64,000 bases of DNA from an uncultured Vampirovibrio sp. (GCA_910584405.1 CAJUAL010000005.1:1-64000); one strand, 5' to 3'. Positions 53,119 through 62,028 are shown, counted from the first letter of the stretch. The notes: generated by a model from the letters alone, not told the origin. A program made the numbers and translations.

Positions 53119-53781
53119 TTATTTTTTAAAACTTAATCCAAGGTTTCCTACTGTACTTATGGTATTTAATCCTGCATTGTACCAATTTAGAGCATTTTGG
53201 TTACTTGCAGTATAAGATTGGTGATTGTAGTTGTTTCCTGATTCGGAGTTACCTATTGCTGCTGATGCGTAATTTAAGATATTATTGTTCATAATTGAAT
53301 TTAAGTTGCTCAGCAGTGTAATATAATTAATTCTGTTTGTCATTTCTGATGAGTATAATTCACTTTCTTTTGTTAATAAGTCATCATTAAAGTCTGCTAC
53401 TGCTTGTGCTTTATTATTGGTGATTTTAGTTAAATTATCCATGAAAACAGAATTATCAAAGTTTCCGAAACGGGATGCAATATCGTTTTTAAGATTTGTT
53501 TCCATTGGTGTATAAATACTGTCGAGTTGTTGTAAACCTTTTCTTTTGTAGGCATCTAGTTCAGAATTCCACTGTTGCTGTTTTTCATCTGAAATTTCAA
53601 AAAGATTAGACAGTGAGGTTGATAGACCTTTTTGAATACTGTTATAAATATCTTTTTCAGTATCTGACATATTATAAGAGCTTGATACTCCGTTTTTGTT
53701 TTTTGTCGTTGTTGCAACTGTATTTCCGTTCACGACAATGTTTCCTGTTGTGTATGCAGGATATTTTGATTTTTTACCCAT
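53119..53781 (-). CDS. Unknown Asn-rich helical protein, 220 residues
   Basis: A soluble protein rich in Asn and Ser, with a helical middle (DEKQQQWNSELDAYKRKGLQ) and an Asn-rich end (NYASAAIGNSESGNNYNHQS). Composition and layout recall structural or virion-associated proteins, but no phage genes surround it, so this is only a resemblance. AGAAAGGAAA precedes the ATG, and a TATAAT box lies further upstream on the minus strand. It is part of a run of minus-strand accessory genes. Confidence 0.62.
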   Translation of the reverse strand: MGKKSKYPAYTTGNIVVNGNTVATTTKNKNGVSSSYNMSDTEKDIYNSIQKGLSTSLSNLFEISDEKQQQWNSELDAYKRKGLQQLDSIYTPMETNLKNDIASRFGNFDNSVFMDNLTKITNNKAQAVADFNDDLLTKESELYSSEMTNRINYITLLSNLNSIMNNNILNYASAAIGNSESGNNYNHQSYTASNQNALNWYNAGLNTISTVGNLGLSFKK

Positions 53782-53908
53782 AATTTATAATTTCCTTTCT
53801 ACAAGGAAATATTTACTGGTTTTATAGCTCGGAATATCTTTATTATAGCATATTTAACCGTTATTGTAAAGGTTTCTGTCGTGAAAATTTGAAAAATCAT
53901 TATACTCG

Positions 53909-53914
53909 TATAAT
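53909..53914 (+). promoter_or_regulatory. -10 box directly upstream of uvrA
   Basis: TATAAT at 53909-53914 ends 9 nt before the uvrA ATG, so the transcript would start at or within a few bases of the start codon. No ribosome site is present. Confidence 0.6.
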
Positions 53915-53923
53915 AATATTGGT

Positions 53924-56791
53924 ATGGCAGACATGATTAAAATAGTCGGAGCAAAAGAGCATAATTTAAAAAACGTTTCCCTGGAGATACCTAAAAATGA
54001 GTTAATTGTTTTTACGGGTGTATCAGGTTCTGGGAAAAGTTCGCTTGCTTTTGATACTATTTTTGCTGAGGGGCAAAGACGTTATATTGAAAGTTTGTCA
54101 ACTTATGCAAGACAGTTTTTGGGTCAGCTTGATAAACCTAATGTTGAATATATTGACGGGTTATCACCTGCGATTTCTATTGACCAAAAATCAAAAAGTA
54201 ATAACCCGCGTTCTACTGTTGGTACTATAACCGAAATTTACGATTACTTAAGACTTTTATATGCAAGGGTTGGAACTCCTTATTGTCCAGTTTGCGGGAA
54301 AAAGATTAAACCTCAAACTTTAGATGAAATTGTAAATAAAATCATTGCACTTGGCGAAGGTGTGAAAATTCAGATTTTAGCACCGATTGTTCGCGGGAAA
54401 AAAGGTGAATATTCTTCTACTTTTGAGGAACTTCGTCAGGAAGGTTTTGTCAGGGTTAAAGTTGACGGTGAGGTTTATAATCTTGATGAAGATGAAATAG
54501 AGCTTGCTAAAACTAAAAAACACGATATAAGTATTGTTGTTGACAGGATTGTAATAAAAGAATCTGCAATATCAAGGATTGCCGATAGTGTTCAGATTGC
54601 AATGAAAAAAGCTGACGGAATTGTTATTGTTGATATTTCCCCTCACCCTAACCCTCTCCCGCAAGGGGCGAGGGAAGCCGGCGAAGTCATTTTTAGTGAA
54701 AGACTTGCATGTCCTGATTGTAATATAAGTTTTGAAGAATTAACCCCGAGAATTTTTTCATTTAATGCGCCTTACGGGGCTTGTGAAAGGTGTTCCGGAT
54801 TAGGTGCGGATTTTATTGTAGATCCTGATTTGGTAGTTCCCGATAAAACAAAATCCATAAATGACGGGGCTATTTATGCTTGGGCTACACGCAGTGCTAC
54901 AACTTATTATCATGATTTGCTTTCTTCTGTTTGTTCGGCTTTTGATATTGATATGGATAAGCCGTTTGGAGAGTTAACAGAGGAAGAAAAAAATATTATT
55001 TTATATGGTTCTAAAAAGCCTGTAAAAATTAAGGTTAAGCAATTCGGAACAAGCCGTTACCAAACAAATATAACCCCGTTTGTAGGAGTTATTCCGTTTC
55101 TTGAAAAACGTTATAATGACGCTTCAGGTGATTACTGGCGTGAAGAAATTGAAAAGTTTATGGTGGCAAAACCTTGTCCTGAATGCGGCGGTGCTCGATT
55201 AAAGCCATTTCCGCTTGCTGTTAAAATAAGAGATAAAAATATTTTTGAATTTACTCAAATGTCGATTGATGATGAGTTGCAATTTATTACTGATTTGTAT
55301 CTTGATTTGACAGAATATCAGATGAAGATTGCAAAACAAATCTTAGATGAAATTCGTGCCAGATTGAAATTTTTAAGCGATGTAGGACTTCATTATCTTA
55401 ACCTTGCGCGTATGGCAGGAACTTTGTCAGGCGGGGAATCCCAAAGAATAAGGCTGGCTTCTCAAATCGGAAGCGGTTTAAGCGGAGTTTTATATGTATT
55501 GGATGAGCCGTCAATAGGTTTACATCAGCGTGATAACGATATGCTTATAAAAACCTTGTTTAAACTTAGAAATCTTGGTAATACGCTTATTGTGGTTGAA
55601 CATGATGAAGATACTATAAGAAGTGCTGATTATATTGTCGATATCGGTCCAAAAGCAGGGGAAGCCGGCGGAAAGATTATTGCCAAAGGTTCTGTTGATG
55701 ATATTATCGCCGCAAAATCTTCTATAACGGGTAAATATTTGAGCGGAGAAAAGTTTATACCTGTTCCTGACAAACTTCGCGAAGGTAACGGAAACTTTTT
55801 ACAGGTAAAAAATGCGCATTTAAACAACCTGAAAAATATTGATTTAGATATTCCGCTTGGCAAAATTGTCGTTCTAACGGGAGTTTCAGGGTCAGGTAAG
55901 TCAACCTTAATGCAGGAGTTGATTTATGAATATGCAGCTCATAAACTCAGAAAGAATAAGCCGAAACCTCAAGGTATAGATGAAATTTTAGGGTTTGAAA
56001 ATATTGATAAAGTTATTGATATTGACCAATCGCCAATTGGCAGAACTCCGCGTTCAAATCCTGCAACTTATACCGATGTATTTACTCCTATTCGTGATTT
56101 GTATGCAAAAACAAATGAATCAAAAGTTCGCGGTTACAAACCGGGAAGATTCAGCTTTAACGTAAAAGGCGGAAGATGTGAGGCTTGCAAGGGTGACGGG
56201 CTTGTAAAAATCGAGATGAACTTCTTGTCTGATGTTTATGTAAAATGTGATATTTGTAAAGGTAAACGTTACAACCGTGAAACTCTTGAGGTTAAGTATA
56301 AAGGTAAAACTATTGCAGATGTCCTTGATATGAGTGTAAAAGAAGCGTTAGAATTTTTTGACAGTATTCCTGCGATAAAAAATAAGCTTAAGACCTTAAA
56401 TGATGTAGGTTTAGACTATATGAAACTCGGACAGAGCGCGACAACACTATCAGGCGGGGAAGCACAAAGAATTAAACTGGCTTCTGAACTAAATAAACGC
56501 TCAACGGGTAAAACTTTATACTTACTAGATGAGCCGTCTGTAGGTTTACACTGGGCGGATTTGGATAAGCTTGCAAAAATTCTTCATGCGCTTGCAGATC
56601 AGGGAAATACAATACTTATGATTGAACATAATCTTGATTTAATTAAAATTGCTGACCATATTATTGATTTAGGACCTGAAGGCGGTGTTGACGGCGGTCG
56701 TATTGTTGCTCAGGGAACGCCTTCTGAGGTAGCAAAATGTAAAGATTCTTATACAGGTAAATATTTGGCTAAGTATCTTAAAAAATCTTAG
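53924..56791 (+). CDS. uvrA: UvrABC excinuclease subunit A, with in-frame repeat insertion
   Basis: The 955-residue damage-recognition ATPase of nucleotide excision repair. The first P-loop is TGVSGSGKSSLAF, and the second is TGVSGSGKSTLM. Both ABC signatures (LSGGESQRIRLAS, LSGGEAQRIKLAS) and the zinc-binding CXXC pairs (CPVCGKK, CPDC... CERC, CEACKGDG... CDICKGKR) are present. Residues 239-251 (SPHPNPLPQGARE) are the translation of a palindromic repeat inserted in frame just before CPDC. The rest is normal. Translation probably starts close to the 5' end of the message. Confidence 0.96.
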   Translation: MADMIKIVGAKEHNLKNVSLEIPKNELIVFTGVSGSGKSSLAFDTIFAEGQRRYIESLSTYARQFLGQLDKPNVEYIDGLSPAISIDQKSKSNNPRSTVGTITEIYDYLRLLYARVGTPYCPVCGKKIKPQTLDEIVNKIIALGEGVKIQILAPIVRGKKGEYSSTFEELRQEGFVRVKVDGEVYNLDEDEIELAKTKKHDISIVVDRIVIKESAISRIADSVQIAMKKADGIVIVDISPHPNPLPQGAREAGEVIFSERLACPDCNISFEELTPRIFSFNAPYGACERCSGLGADFIVDPDLVVPDKTKSINDGAIYAWATRSATTYYHDLLSSVCSAFDIDMDKPFGELTEEEKNIILYGSKKPVKIKVKQFGTSRYQTNITPFVGVIPFLEKRYNDASGDYWREEIEKFMVAKPCPECGGARLKPFPLAVKIRDKNIFEFTQMSIDDELQFITDLYLDLTEYQMKIAKQILDEIRARLKFLSDVGLHYLNLARMAGTLSGGESQRIRLASQIGSGLSGVLYVLDEPSIGLHQRDNDMLIKTLFKLRNLGNTLIVVEHDEDTIRSADYIVDIGPKAGEAGGKIIAKGSVDDIIAAKSSITGKYLSGEKFIPVPDKLREGNGNFLQVKNAHLNNLKNIDLDIPLGKIVVLTGVSGSGKSTLMQELIYEYAAHKLRKNKPKPQGIDEILGFENIDKVIDIDQSPIGRTPRSNPATYTDVFTPIRDLYAKTNESKVRGYKPGRFSFNVKGGRCEACKGDGLVKIEMNFLSDVYVKCDICKGKRYNRETLEVKYKGKTIADVLDMSVKEALEFFDSIPAIKNKLKTLNDVGLDYMKLGQSATTLSGGEAQRIKLASELNKRSTGKTLYLLDEPSVGLHWADLDKLAKILHALADQGNTILMIEHNLDLIKIADHIIDLGPEGGVDGGRIVAQGTPSEVAKCKDSYTGKYLAKYLKKS
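54640..54674. repeat. Palindromic repeat, copy inside uvrA
   Basis: CCCTCACCCTA, then ACCCTCTCCC, GCAA and GGGGCGAGGG. The second half folds as a hairpin over GCAA. It shares 20 of 21 bases of its first part with the intergenic copy at 44857-44886 (reverse complement) and is read in frame as SPHPNPLPQGARE. Confidence 0.82.
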
Positions 56792-56857
56792 TTTTACTGA
56801 TATATTGTCTTTTTTTGAAAATTTTGTTATTATGTTTTAGAGAAAAGGATTACTGTT

Positions 56858-57460
56858 ATGAGGCAAAAATTTTTTTATTTTGTTTTTTTAATAGTATTAT
56901 CAGGTATGTTTGCAAAAACATACGCTCAAACAGTTGAGGTAATGTCTTTGAATGATTTTTCAACAGCAGAACCTCCGAAAACAATCTCGGTTAAGCTTAT
57001 TGAACCGCTGGAACTGAAAAATATGCAAATCCTTGATTCAGGAATTATTTTGAATGGGGATTTGGTTGATGTTATCAGCCCGAAAAGACTTAAAAGGGAT
57101 GCGGGTTTCTCGTTTAAACCTGTAACTTATACAGATTTAGACGGTAATACTCAAAATCTGGATTCGAACATTATAGCTAAATATACAAAACCTGTTGATA
57201 AAGGCGGACTGGCAAAAAATGCGGCTTTAAGTGTCGGAAATCATTTTATTAAAGGTCTTTCAATGGGTGTTACTGCTGTAAAAGGCGCTGTTCAAAATGA
57301 AGAAGGTAACAGATTTAAATCTTCGGCTAAGTCTGTTTATGAAGCAAGCCCGTTTTCTTACGCCGAAAAGGGTGAAGATTTGTATATCAATGCTAATCAA
57401 AACTTTTTTATGAAGTTTTCGACCACAGATAAAAATTCAAAGAAAACCAAAGACAATTAA
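56858..57460 (+). CDS. Secreted protein, first of a paralogous pair, 200 residues
   Basis: A signal peptide (cut expected after KTYA) precedes a mature domain starting TVEVMSLNDFSTAEPPKTISVKL. The next gene product begins its mature part TVQVTALDDFQSANPPQVLRV, so the two are diverged duplicates. This copy has an extra helical C-terminal part ending lysine-rich. No family is recognised; it is probably periplasmic. AGAAAAGGATT precedes the ATG. Confidence 0.72.
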   Translation: MRQKFFYFVFLIVLSGMFAKTYAQTVEVMSLNDFSTAEPPKTISVKLIEPLELKNMQILDSGIILNGDLVDVISPKRLKRDAGFSFKPVTYTDLDGNTQNLDSNIIAKYTKPVDKGGLAKNAALSVGNHFIKGLSMGVTAVKGAVQNEEGNRFKSSAKSVYEASPFSYAEKGEDLYINANQNFFMKFSTTDKNSKKTKDN

Positions 57461-57477
57461 AAAGGAGTAATATAATT

Positions 57478-57900
57478 ATGAAAAAATTATTTATGGCATT
57501 TTCACTACTGGTATTATCAGTTTTATGTATGCAGAGTGCTGAGGCTAAGACCGTTCAGGTTACTGCGTTGGATGATTTTCAATCAGCTAATCCTCCACAA
57601 GTGCTTCGTGTTCAAATGAATGCTAATACAAGACTGGATTATGATTTAATGTTGTTTCAGGGCTTCCAGGTTACAGGTAAAGTTGTTCCACAAAACGGCG
57701 GATTTGTTTTTGTTCCTGTAAGCTATGTTAACTATCAGGAAGAAAGTCTTCCTATTGAAAAACAATACCCTGCAACATTTAAAGGTAACAGTGGTTTAAT
57801 CAGACAAAATCAACCGTTCTTCTTGGTATTCCCGGATAACGGTCCTGATACATTTCAATATTATGTCCCAAGCAATAGTGATATGGACAGCGTAAGATAA
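57478..57900 (+). CDS. Secreted protein, second of a paralogous pair, 140 residues
   Basis: A signal peptide (MKKLFMAFSLLVLSVLCMQSAEA) precedes a small beta-rich domain (FQGFQVTGKVVPQNGGFVFVPVSYVNY). It matches the upstream gene product over the first 60 mature residues. AAAGGAG precedes the ATG, 17 nt after the previous stop, so they form an operon. The function is unknown. A perfect 12-bp hairpin follows. Confidence 0.72.
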   Translation: MKKLFMAFSLLVLSVLCMQSAEAKTVQVTALDDFQSANPPQVLRVQMNANTRLDYDLMLFQGFQVTGKVVPQNGGFVFVPVSYVNYQEESLPIEKQYPATFKGNSGLIRQNQPFFLVFPDNGPDTFQYYVPSNSDMDSVR

Positions 57901-57911
57901 TATTAATTAAG

Positions 57912-57938
57912 TACCCCCTTTAATTATTAAAGGGGGTA
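57912..57938 (+). terminator. Probable terminator after the paralogous pair
   Basis: TACCCCCTTTAA (57912-57923) pairs perfectly with TTAAAGGGGGTA (57927-57938) over 3 nt. The following T-tract is poor, so it may stabilise the message instead. Confidence 0.6.
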
Positions 57939-58012
57939 AAATATTTAAATAAGGAGAGTTGGGGATAAATATATTGAATGCCCCGAATTTGATAAAAATA
58001 GGAGAGAAAAGT

Positions 58013-58794
58013 ATGAAAAATCAAGCTATAGTTAGGATTTCGGGGGGGGTAACTTTTACAGCTTAGCGCGCAGCGCTTTTACGTTAGCGGAAGTGTTAAT
58101 TACCCTAGGTATAATCGGAGTTGTTGCAGCGATGACAATTCCTTCTTTAATTAATAATTACCGGGAAAAAGTTACCGTTGCGAAAGTTAAGGAAACTTAT
58201 TCTATTTTTGCACAAGCTGAAAAACGCTGGGAAGAAGAGTTTGATTGTATCGCCGATGTTGAAGCTTGTATTTCGGGTTGTGGTGCTCATTCTGCTTGTA
58301 ATTTAAATGAGTTTGTTAAGTATATAAAAGTTTCGGATGTTATTTATAAAGGTGACGGGTCAGACAGAAATAAGAAGAAGTGGTTATCAGATAAACCAGC
58401 GACTGCTCTTGACGGAACCTGGGGGCAAACTTATTGGGGTGTAAACAAGACTGACGGTTTATATTCTGTACAAATGTTGTTACCAAACGGAGTTTCAGCC
58501 GTTTTAATGCTTGATACTTATGTGAAAAATCTTCCGATATTTATTGATGTGAATAATTCTGCAGGTCCGAATCGAATCGGGATTGATGTTTTTCCTATAG
58601 CTTTAGGGGCTTACAAAAACGACAGGTATAAAGGTATAAATCCTTATTATGGCGAAGACGGTCAAGGAGGCGCTGATAAGGGGTTATGTTCAACCAGAAA
58701 CGGTAATATTTGCTCTCCGGATGACGGTCATTCCCCGACGGCTTATATTTTAAAACATAACAAGGTTTTTGATTTGAAAAAACTCGGGTATTAA
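58013..58794 (+). CDS. Prepilin-like protein interrupted by a G8 tract (out of frame as read)
   Basis: AGGAGAG precedes an ATG at 58013 that opens MKNQAIVRIS, then a run of eight G (58042-58049) shifts the frame to a stop at 58064. One more G would join it to NFYSLARSAFTLAEVLITLG, a classic class III prepilin leader followed by IIGVVAAMTIP and a cysteine-containing globular domain to 58794. Without the shift, only a GTG at 58093 inside the leader helix is available, which would destroy pilin processing. The gene may be switched on and off by slippage, be a pseudogene, or reflect a sequencing error. Confidence 0.75.
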
Positions 58795-58795
58795 T

Positions 58796-59410
58796 TTAAA
58801 TATTATATGTAAATTGTAAGAAGTTACCCATAAGGTTTTCATTCCAGACCTGAATATCTTCTGGCACATCAAGAACTGTCGGTGTGAAGTTCCAAATGTA
58901 TTTAATATTTGATTTTACGATATAATCGGCAGTTTCTTGAGCATGTTGCCCCGGAACTGTTAATATTGCAATTTCTACTCCGTGTTCTTTTGTGAATTTC
59001 GGTAAATCTTCTATGTTTAATATGGTTTTATTATTAATTTCGCCTCCGATTTTTGATTTGTCGTTATCAAAGAGGCTTATTATATTCAGTCCGTAGCTTG
59101 TAAAGTTATCGTATTTTGCAAGCGCCATTCCTAAGTTTCCGGCTCCTATAATGTAAGCTTTTTTTGTTTTTGCAAAACCTAAGTTTGTTTCAATAGATTT
59201 TTTAAGTTCTTTTACAATGTAGCCGACTCTGGATTTGCCTGAATTGTTAAGTAAATTAATATCTTTTCGCACCTGAGAATCATCTATTTTTAGAAGTGTT
59301 GCGATTTGTTTACTTGAAATATATTCGTTGCCTTTGCTTATAAAATCCTGCAAAATGCAGTGGTATAGAGTTAATCGGTTGATAACTTTTTCTGAAATCT
59401 TTTTATCCAT
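58796..59410 (-). CDS. rex: Redox-sensing transcriptional repressor Rex
   Basis: A 204-residue repressor that leaves DNA when NADH rises. The N-terminal winged helix reads ISEKVINRLTLYHCILQDF... ISSKQIATLLKIDDSQVRKDI. The Rossmann fold motif GAGNLG is at 89-94, followed by FDNDKSKIGG and the C-terminal domain-swap helix. The start at 59410 fits the family start; an ATG five codons upstream is possible. It is divergent from the thioesterase gene. Natural targets are fermentation and hydrogenase genes, such as hydCBA in this window. Confidence 0.93.
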   Translation of the reverse strand: MDKKISEKVINRLTLYHCILQDFISKGNEYISSKQIATLLKIDDSQVRKDINLLNNSGKSRVGYIVKELKKSIETNLGFAKTKKAYIIGAGNLGMALAKYDNFTSYGLNIISLFDNDKSKIGGEINNKTILNIEDLPKFTKEHGVEIAILTVPGQHAQETADYIVKSNIKYIWNFTPTVLDVPEDIQVWNENLMGNFLQFTYNI

Positions 59411-59444
59411 AAAATAATTATACATGAAAATATATTATTAATGG

Positions 59445-59450
59445 TATAAT
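59445..59450 (+). promoter_or_regulatory. -10 box of a leaderless thioesterase message
   Basis: TATAAT at 59445-59450 ends 6 nt before the ATG at 59457. Transcription at the usual distance would begin at the start codon itself. No ribosome site is present. Confidence 0.6.
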
Positions 59451-59456
59451 CGGCTT

Positions 59457-59882
59457 ATGATGAAACATATATTTGAACAAAAAGTATTTTATTCAGACAC
59501 CGACGCATACGGTGTTGTTTGGCACGGGTCTTATTTAAGATGGCTTGAAATGGGCAGAGTCGGCTTGTGCGAGATGATGGGACATAAAATTAATGATTTG
59601 ATAAATCAAAATATTACGCTCCCTGTTGTTAATCTTAATGTTAAGTATAAATCTTCTGCAAGGCTTGAAGATGAGATGATTATTGAAACTGAAATTTCTG
59701 AGTTTAAAGGATTTTCTGTTACATTTAAACAATCAATTAAGTCAAAAGAAACCGGTAAAACTTTTATAGAAGCAGATGTTGTGGTTGTTGCAATCTCAAA
59801 TGACGGTAAATTATACCGCAGAATGCCTGAAGTACTTGCAGATTCATTTAATGAGGTTTTAAAATGCCCGATACTCGTTTAA
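59457..59882 (+). CDS. Acyl-CoA thioesterase, YbgC/4HBT family
   Basis: A 141-residue hot-dog fold thioesterase. The signature YSDTDAYGVVWHGSYLRWLE contains the catalytic aspartate D16, with H23 six residues further. YbgC-type enzymes hydrolyse short acyl-CoA or acyl-carrier thioesters in the cytosol. A second ATG follows the first directly. Its last 19 nt overlap the next gene, so it heads a three-gene operon with rluB-like and coaE genes. Confidence 0.9.
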   Translation: MMKHIFEQKVFYSDTDAYGVVWHGSYLRWLEMGRVGLCEMMGHKINDLINQNITLPVVNLNVKYKSSARLEDEMIIETEISEFKGFSVTFKQSIKSKETGKTFIEADVVVVAISNDGKLYRRMPEVLADSFNEVLKCPILV

Positions 59883-60601
59883 ATAAATATATAGCATCAT
59901 CAGGGCTTTGTTCCAGACGAAAAGCTGATGAGTTGATTGAATCAGGTGCAGTTATGGTTAACGGGAAAAAGGTAACTGAACTTGGTTTTACTGTAAGCCG
60001 TAAAGATAAAGTCTTTGTTAACGGAAAAATGATTCACCCTGTGAAACATGAATATTACAGGTTCTATAAGCCTGCTGGGTATATTACATCAGCCGAGGAT
60101 GAAAAGGGCAGAAGAACTATTTATGATTTATTACCTGAAAATCTTCATAATCTAAAGCCTGTCGGACGTTTGGATAAGGATTCTACAGGACTTTTAATCT
60201 TAACAAATGACGGTGATTTAATTAATGCGCTTACTCACCCGTCTGTTAAGGTTCCGAAATTCTACAGAGTATCAATTAACGGTAAAATTACACAAAATGA
60301 TATCGATACTATGTATAAGGGTATTGAAATAGAAGAAGGTAAAAAAGCTTATGCAGAAGTTGATGTCTTAGAAGTTGATAATAATCGTACAGTTATGGAG
60401 ATTGTTTTGTATCAAGGCTTAAACAGACAAATTCGTAAGATGTTTGAGCATCTGGGATATGAAGTTTTAACTTTAAAACGTACACGTCATGCAACTTTGG
60501 ATTTGACAGGGTTAAAACGCGGAGAGTTTAAACCTATAAAACCGGGTCAAATTAAAGATTTGAAAAACTTTTTAAACAGGATTTCTCAAAAAAATGCTTA
60601 A
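59864..60601 (+). CDS. RsuA/RluB-family pseudouridine synthase
   Basis: A 245-residue enzyme that isomerises a uridine in ribosomal RNA. The N-terminal S4 RNA-binding domain (RLNKYIASSGLCSRRKADELI) is followed by the catalytic domain with the nucleophile D104 in GRLDKDSTGLLILTNDG and the GLNRQIRKMFEHLGYEV signature. It most resembles RluB, which acts on 23S rRNA, but RsuA-type activity cannot be excluded. It overlaps the genes on both sides. Confidence 0.92.
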   Translation: MPDTRLNKYIASSGLCSRRKADELIESGAVMVNGKKVTELGFTVSRKDKVFVNGKMIHPVKHEYYRFYKPAGYITSAEDEKGRRTIYDLLPENLHNLKPVGRLDKDSTGLLILTNDGDLINALTHPSVKVPKFYRVSINGKITQNDIDTMYKGIEIEEGKKAYAEVDVLEVDNNRTVMEIVLYQGLNRQIRKMFEHLGYEVLTLKRTRHATLDLTGLKRGEFKPIKPGQIKDLKNFLNRISQKNA

Positions 60602-61160
60602 GGTGGCACTTGTCGGTAATATTGCAAGCGGAAAATCCGCAGTTGAAGCTATTTTGAAAAAAAATGGCTATAGTGTCTTAGATACCGATAAGGTTTGTCA
60701 TAACCTTTTGACGGAACTTCCGCAAGTTGCCAAGGAGTTTGGTGAGTATGATATTTTTGAAGACGGTAAAATTTCCCGAGAAAAATTGGGAACACTTGTT
60801 TTTAACAATCCGGTTTTACGAAAAAAGCTTGAAAATATTCTTTATCCGTCACTCAGAGTAAAAATAAATGAGTTTTTTGAAACCTCTGAAGGAGTTGCTT
60901 TTGTCGCTATTCCGTTGCTTTTTGAGGCTGAAATGACGGATTTATTTGATAAGATACTTTTTATTTATACGGATGATAAAATTCGTCTTGAACGGCTTAT
61001 AAAGAGAAATAATTATACAAAAGAGTATGCAAAATTGCGAATGGCTGCTCAAATGTCGCAGGATGAAAAAGTAAAAAAATCAGATGCGGTTATTTATAAC
61101 AATTCAACACTTGAAGAGTTAGAGCAAAATGTTAAGATTTCAATTGAACAAATCCGCTGA
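60594..61160 (+). CDS. coaE: Dephospho-CoA kinase
   Basis: A 188-residue kinase for the last step of coenzyme A synthesis. The P-loop is GNIASGKS (8-15), followed by DTDKVCHNLL, and FVAIPLLFEAEM is the conserved core segment. It overlaps the pseudouridine synthase gene by 8 nt, and its 3' end overlaps the convergent CHAP-protein gene by 29 nt. Confidence 0.93.
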   Translation: MLKVALVGNIASGKSAVEAILKKNGYSVLDTDKVCHNLLTELPQVAKEFGEYDIFEDGKISREKLGTLVFNNPVLRKKLENILYPSLRVKINEFFETSEGVAFVAIPLLFEAEMTDLFDKILFIYTDDKIRLERLIKRNNYTKEYAKLRMAAQMSQDEKVKKSDAVIYNNSTLEELEQNVKISIEQIR

Positions 61161-61953
61161 GACTTGGGTCTGAGGCTTTGTAGTGAGCTGTTTTAACCCT
61201 GTCATCACGATTTCCTTCTATTGAATCAAAAGATCCGTCCGCGTAGACTTTTGTTACAAATCCTGTGTGAGAAGCTCCGTTTTCTCGCAGAATTATTATG
61301 TCGCCTTTTTTGACTTTTTCCGCTATTGTTTGAGCTTTGTTAGATTTGTTTGCTACAGATAAATAGTTACCATGCCTGATGCCCCACTGTTTTATGTTTT
61401 CAACACGTAAATGCGGCATTCCCGGTTCTATTCTTAAATCTGAAGTTGGCGGAGTTAAGCCTTTTTCTCTATAGCTTTCGTTGATAACGTATTTGATAAA
61501 GTCTGCGCACCATTCTCCGCTTTTTGAAATCATGCGGGAGGAACCGTCAGCTTCATTAAATCCCATATATTTATATGCTGTATTAGTAAAATCTGCTCGT
61601 AAGTCGCGAGAAACAGGTTTTGTTACCTTAGGTTGAACTTTTGTTTTTGTTTGTGGCTTAGGTTTTTCTACCTTTTTTACGTCAGCGGCAGATTTTGTTT
61701 CGCTTGCTTTTTGAGGTGTATTATTGATTCTCGGACTACTTCCGCCTCCCGAGTAATAAAGCGCACGATTCATTCTTCTTGTAAATATGTTGCCTGATGT
61801 TTGTTGTGGCATAATAAAGCCGCCGCCTATATTAAAAAATGGTATAGGCATTGCCATTTGCATTGGTGCAAAGCCGCAGGTAAAATAACTGTTATATCCG
61901 AATGTTGGTGCATAAGAACAACATATTAAATTCTTAGTAAAAATATTTGCCAT
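61132..61953 (-). CDS. CHAP-domain protein (putative peptidoglycan amidase) without signal peptide
   Basis: A 273-residue protein whose C-terminal half is a CHAP/NlpC-P60-type domain: catalytic C149 in GEWCADFIKYV, H229 in ASHTGFVTKV and E246 in SIEGNRDDRV. Such domains cut peptide or amide bonds of peptidoglycan. The first 60 residues are aromatic-, Gly- and Met-rich (FGYNSYFTCGFAPMQMAMPI) and are not a Sec signal; a Lys/Pro linker (PKPQTKTKVQPKVTKP) follows. AGGGAAT is next to the ATG. How it reaches the wall is not clear. Confidence 0.83.
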   Translation of the reverse strand: MANIFTKNLICCSYAPTFGYNSYFTCGFAPMQMAMPIPFFNIGGGFIMPQQTSGNIFTRRMNRALYYSGGGSSPRINNTPQKASETKSAADVKKVEKPKPQTKTKVQPKVTKPVSRDLRADFTNTAYKYMGFNEADGSSRMISKSGEWCADFIKYVINESYREKGLTPPTSDLRIEPGMPHLRVENIKQWGIRHGNYLSVANKSNKAQTIAEKVKKGDIIILRENGASHTGFVTKVYADGSFDSIEGNRDDRVKTAHYKASDPSLSGFVQLKS

Positions 61954-62028
61954 ATTCCCTGTCTAATTTCCCCTATATTTATATAAAGAAAATTTTTCAG
62001 AAAAAATTGCTTTATTTGTAAATTAATA

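Noticed and set aside
53119..53781. Prophage remnant
   Set aside because: The Asn-rich helical protein recalls virion proteins, but no capsid, tail, terminase or lysis genes surround it.
57959..58012. Upstream TTG start for the prepilin, in frame with the ATG at 58013
   Set aside because: It would not repair the frame after the G tract, and AGGAGAG fits the ATG at 58013 well.
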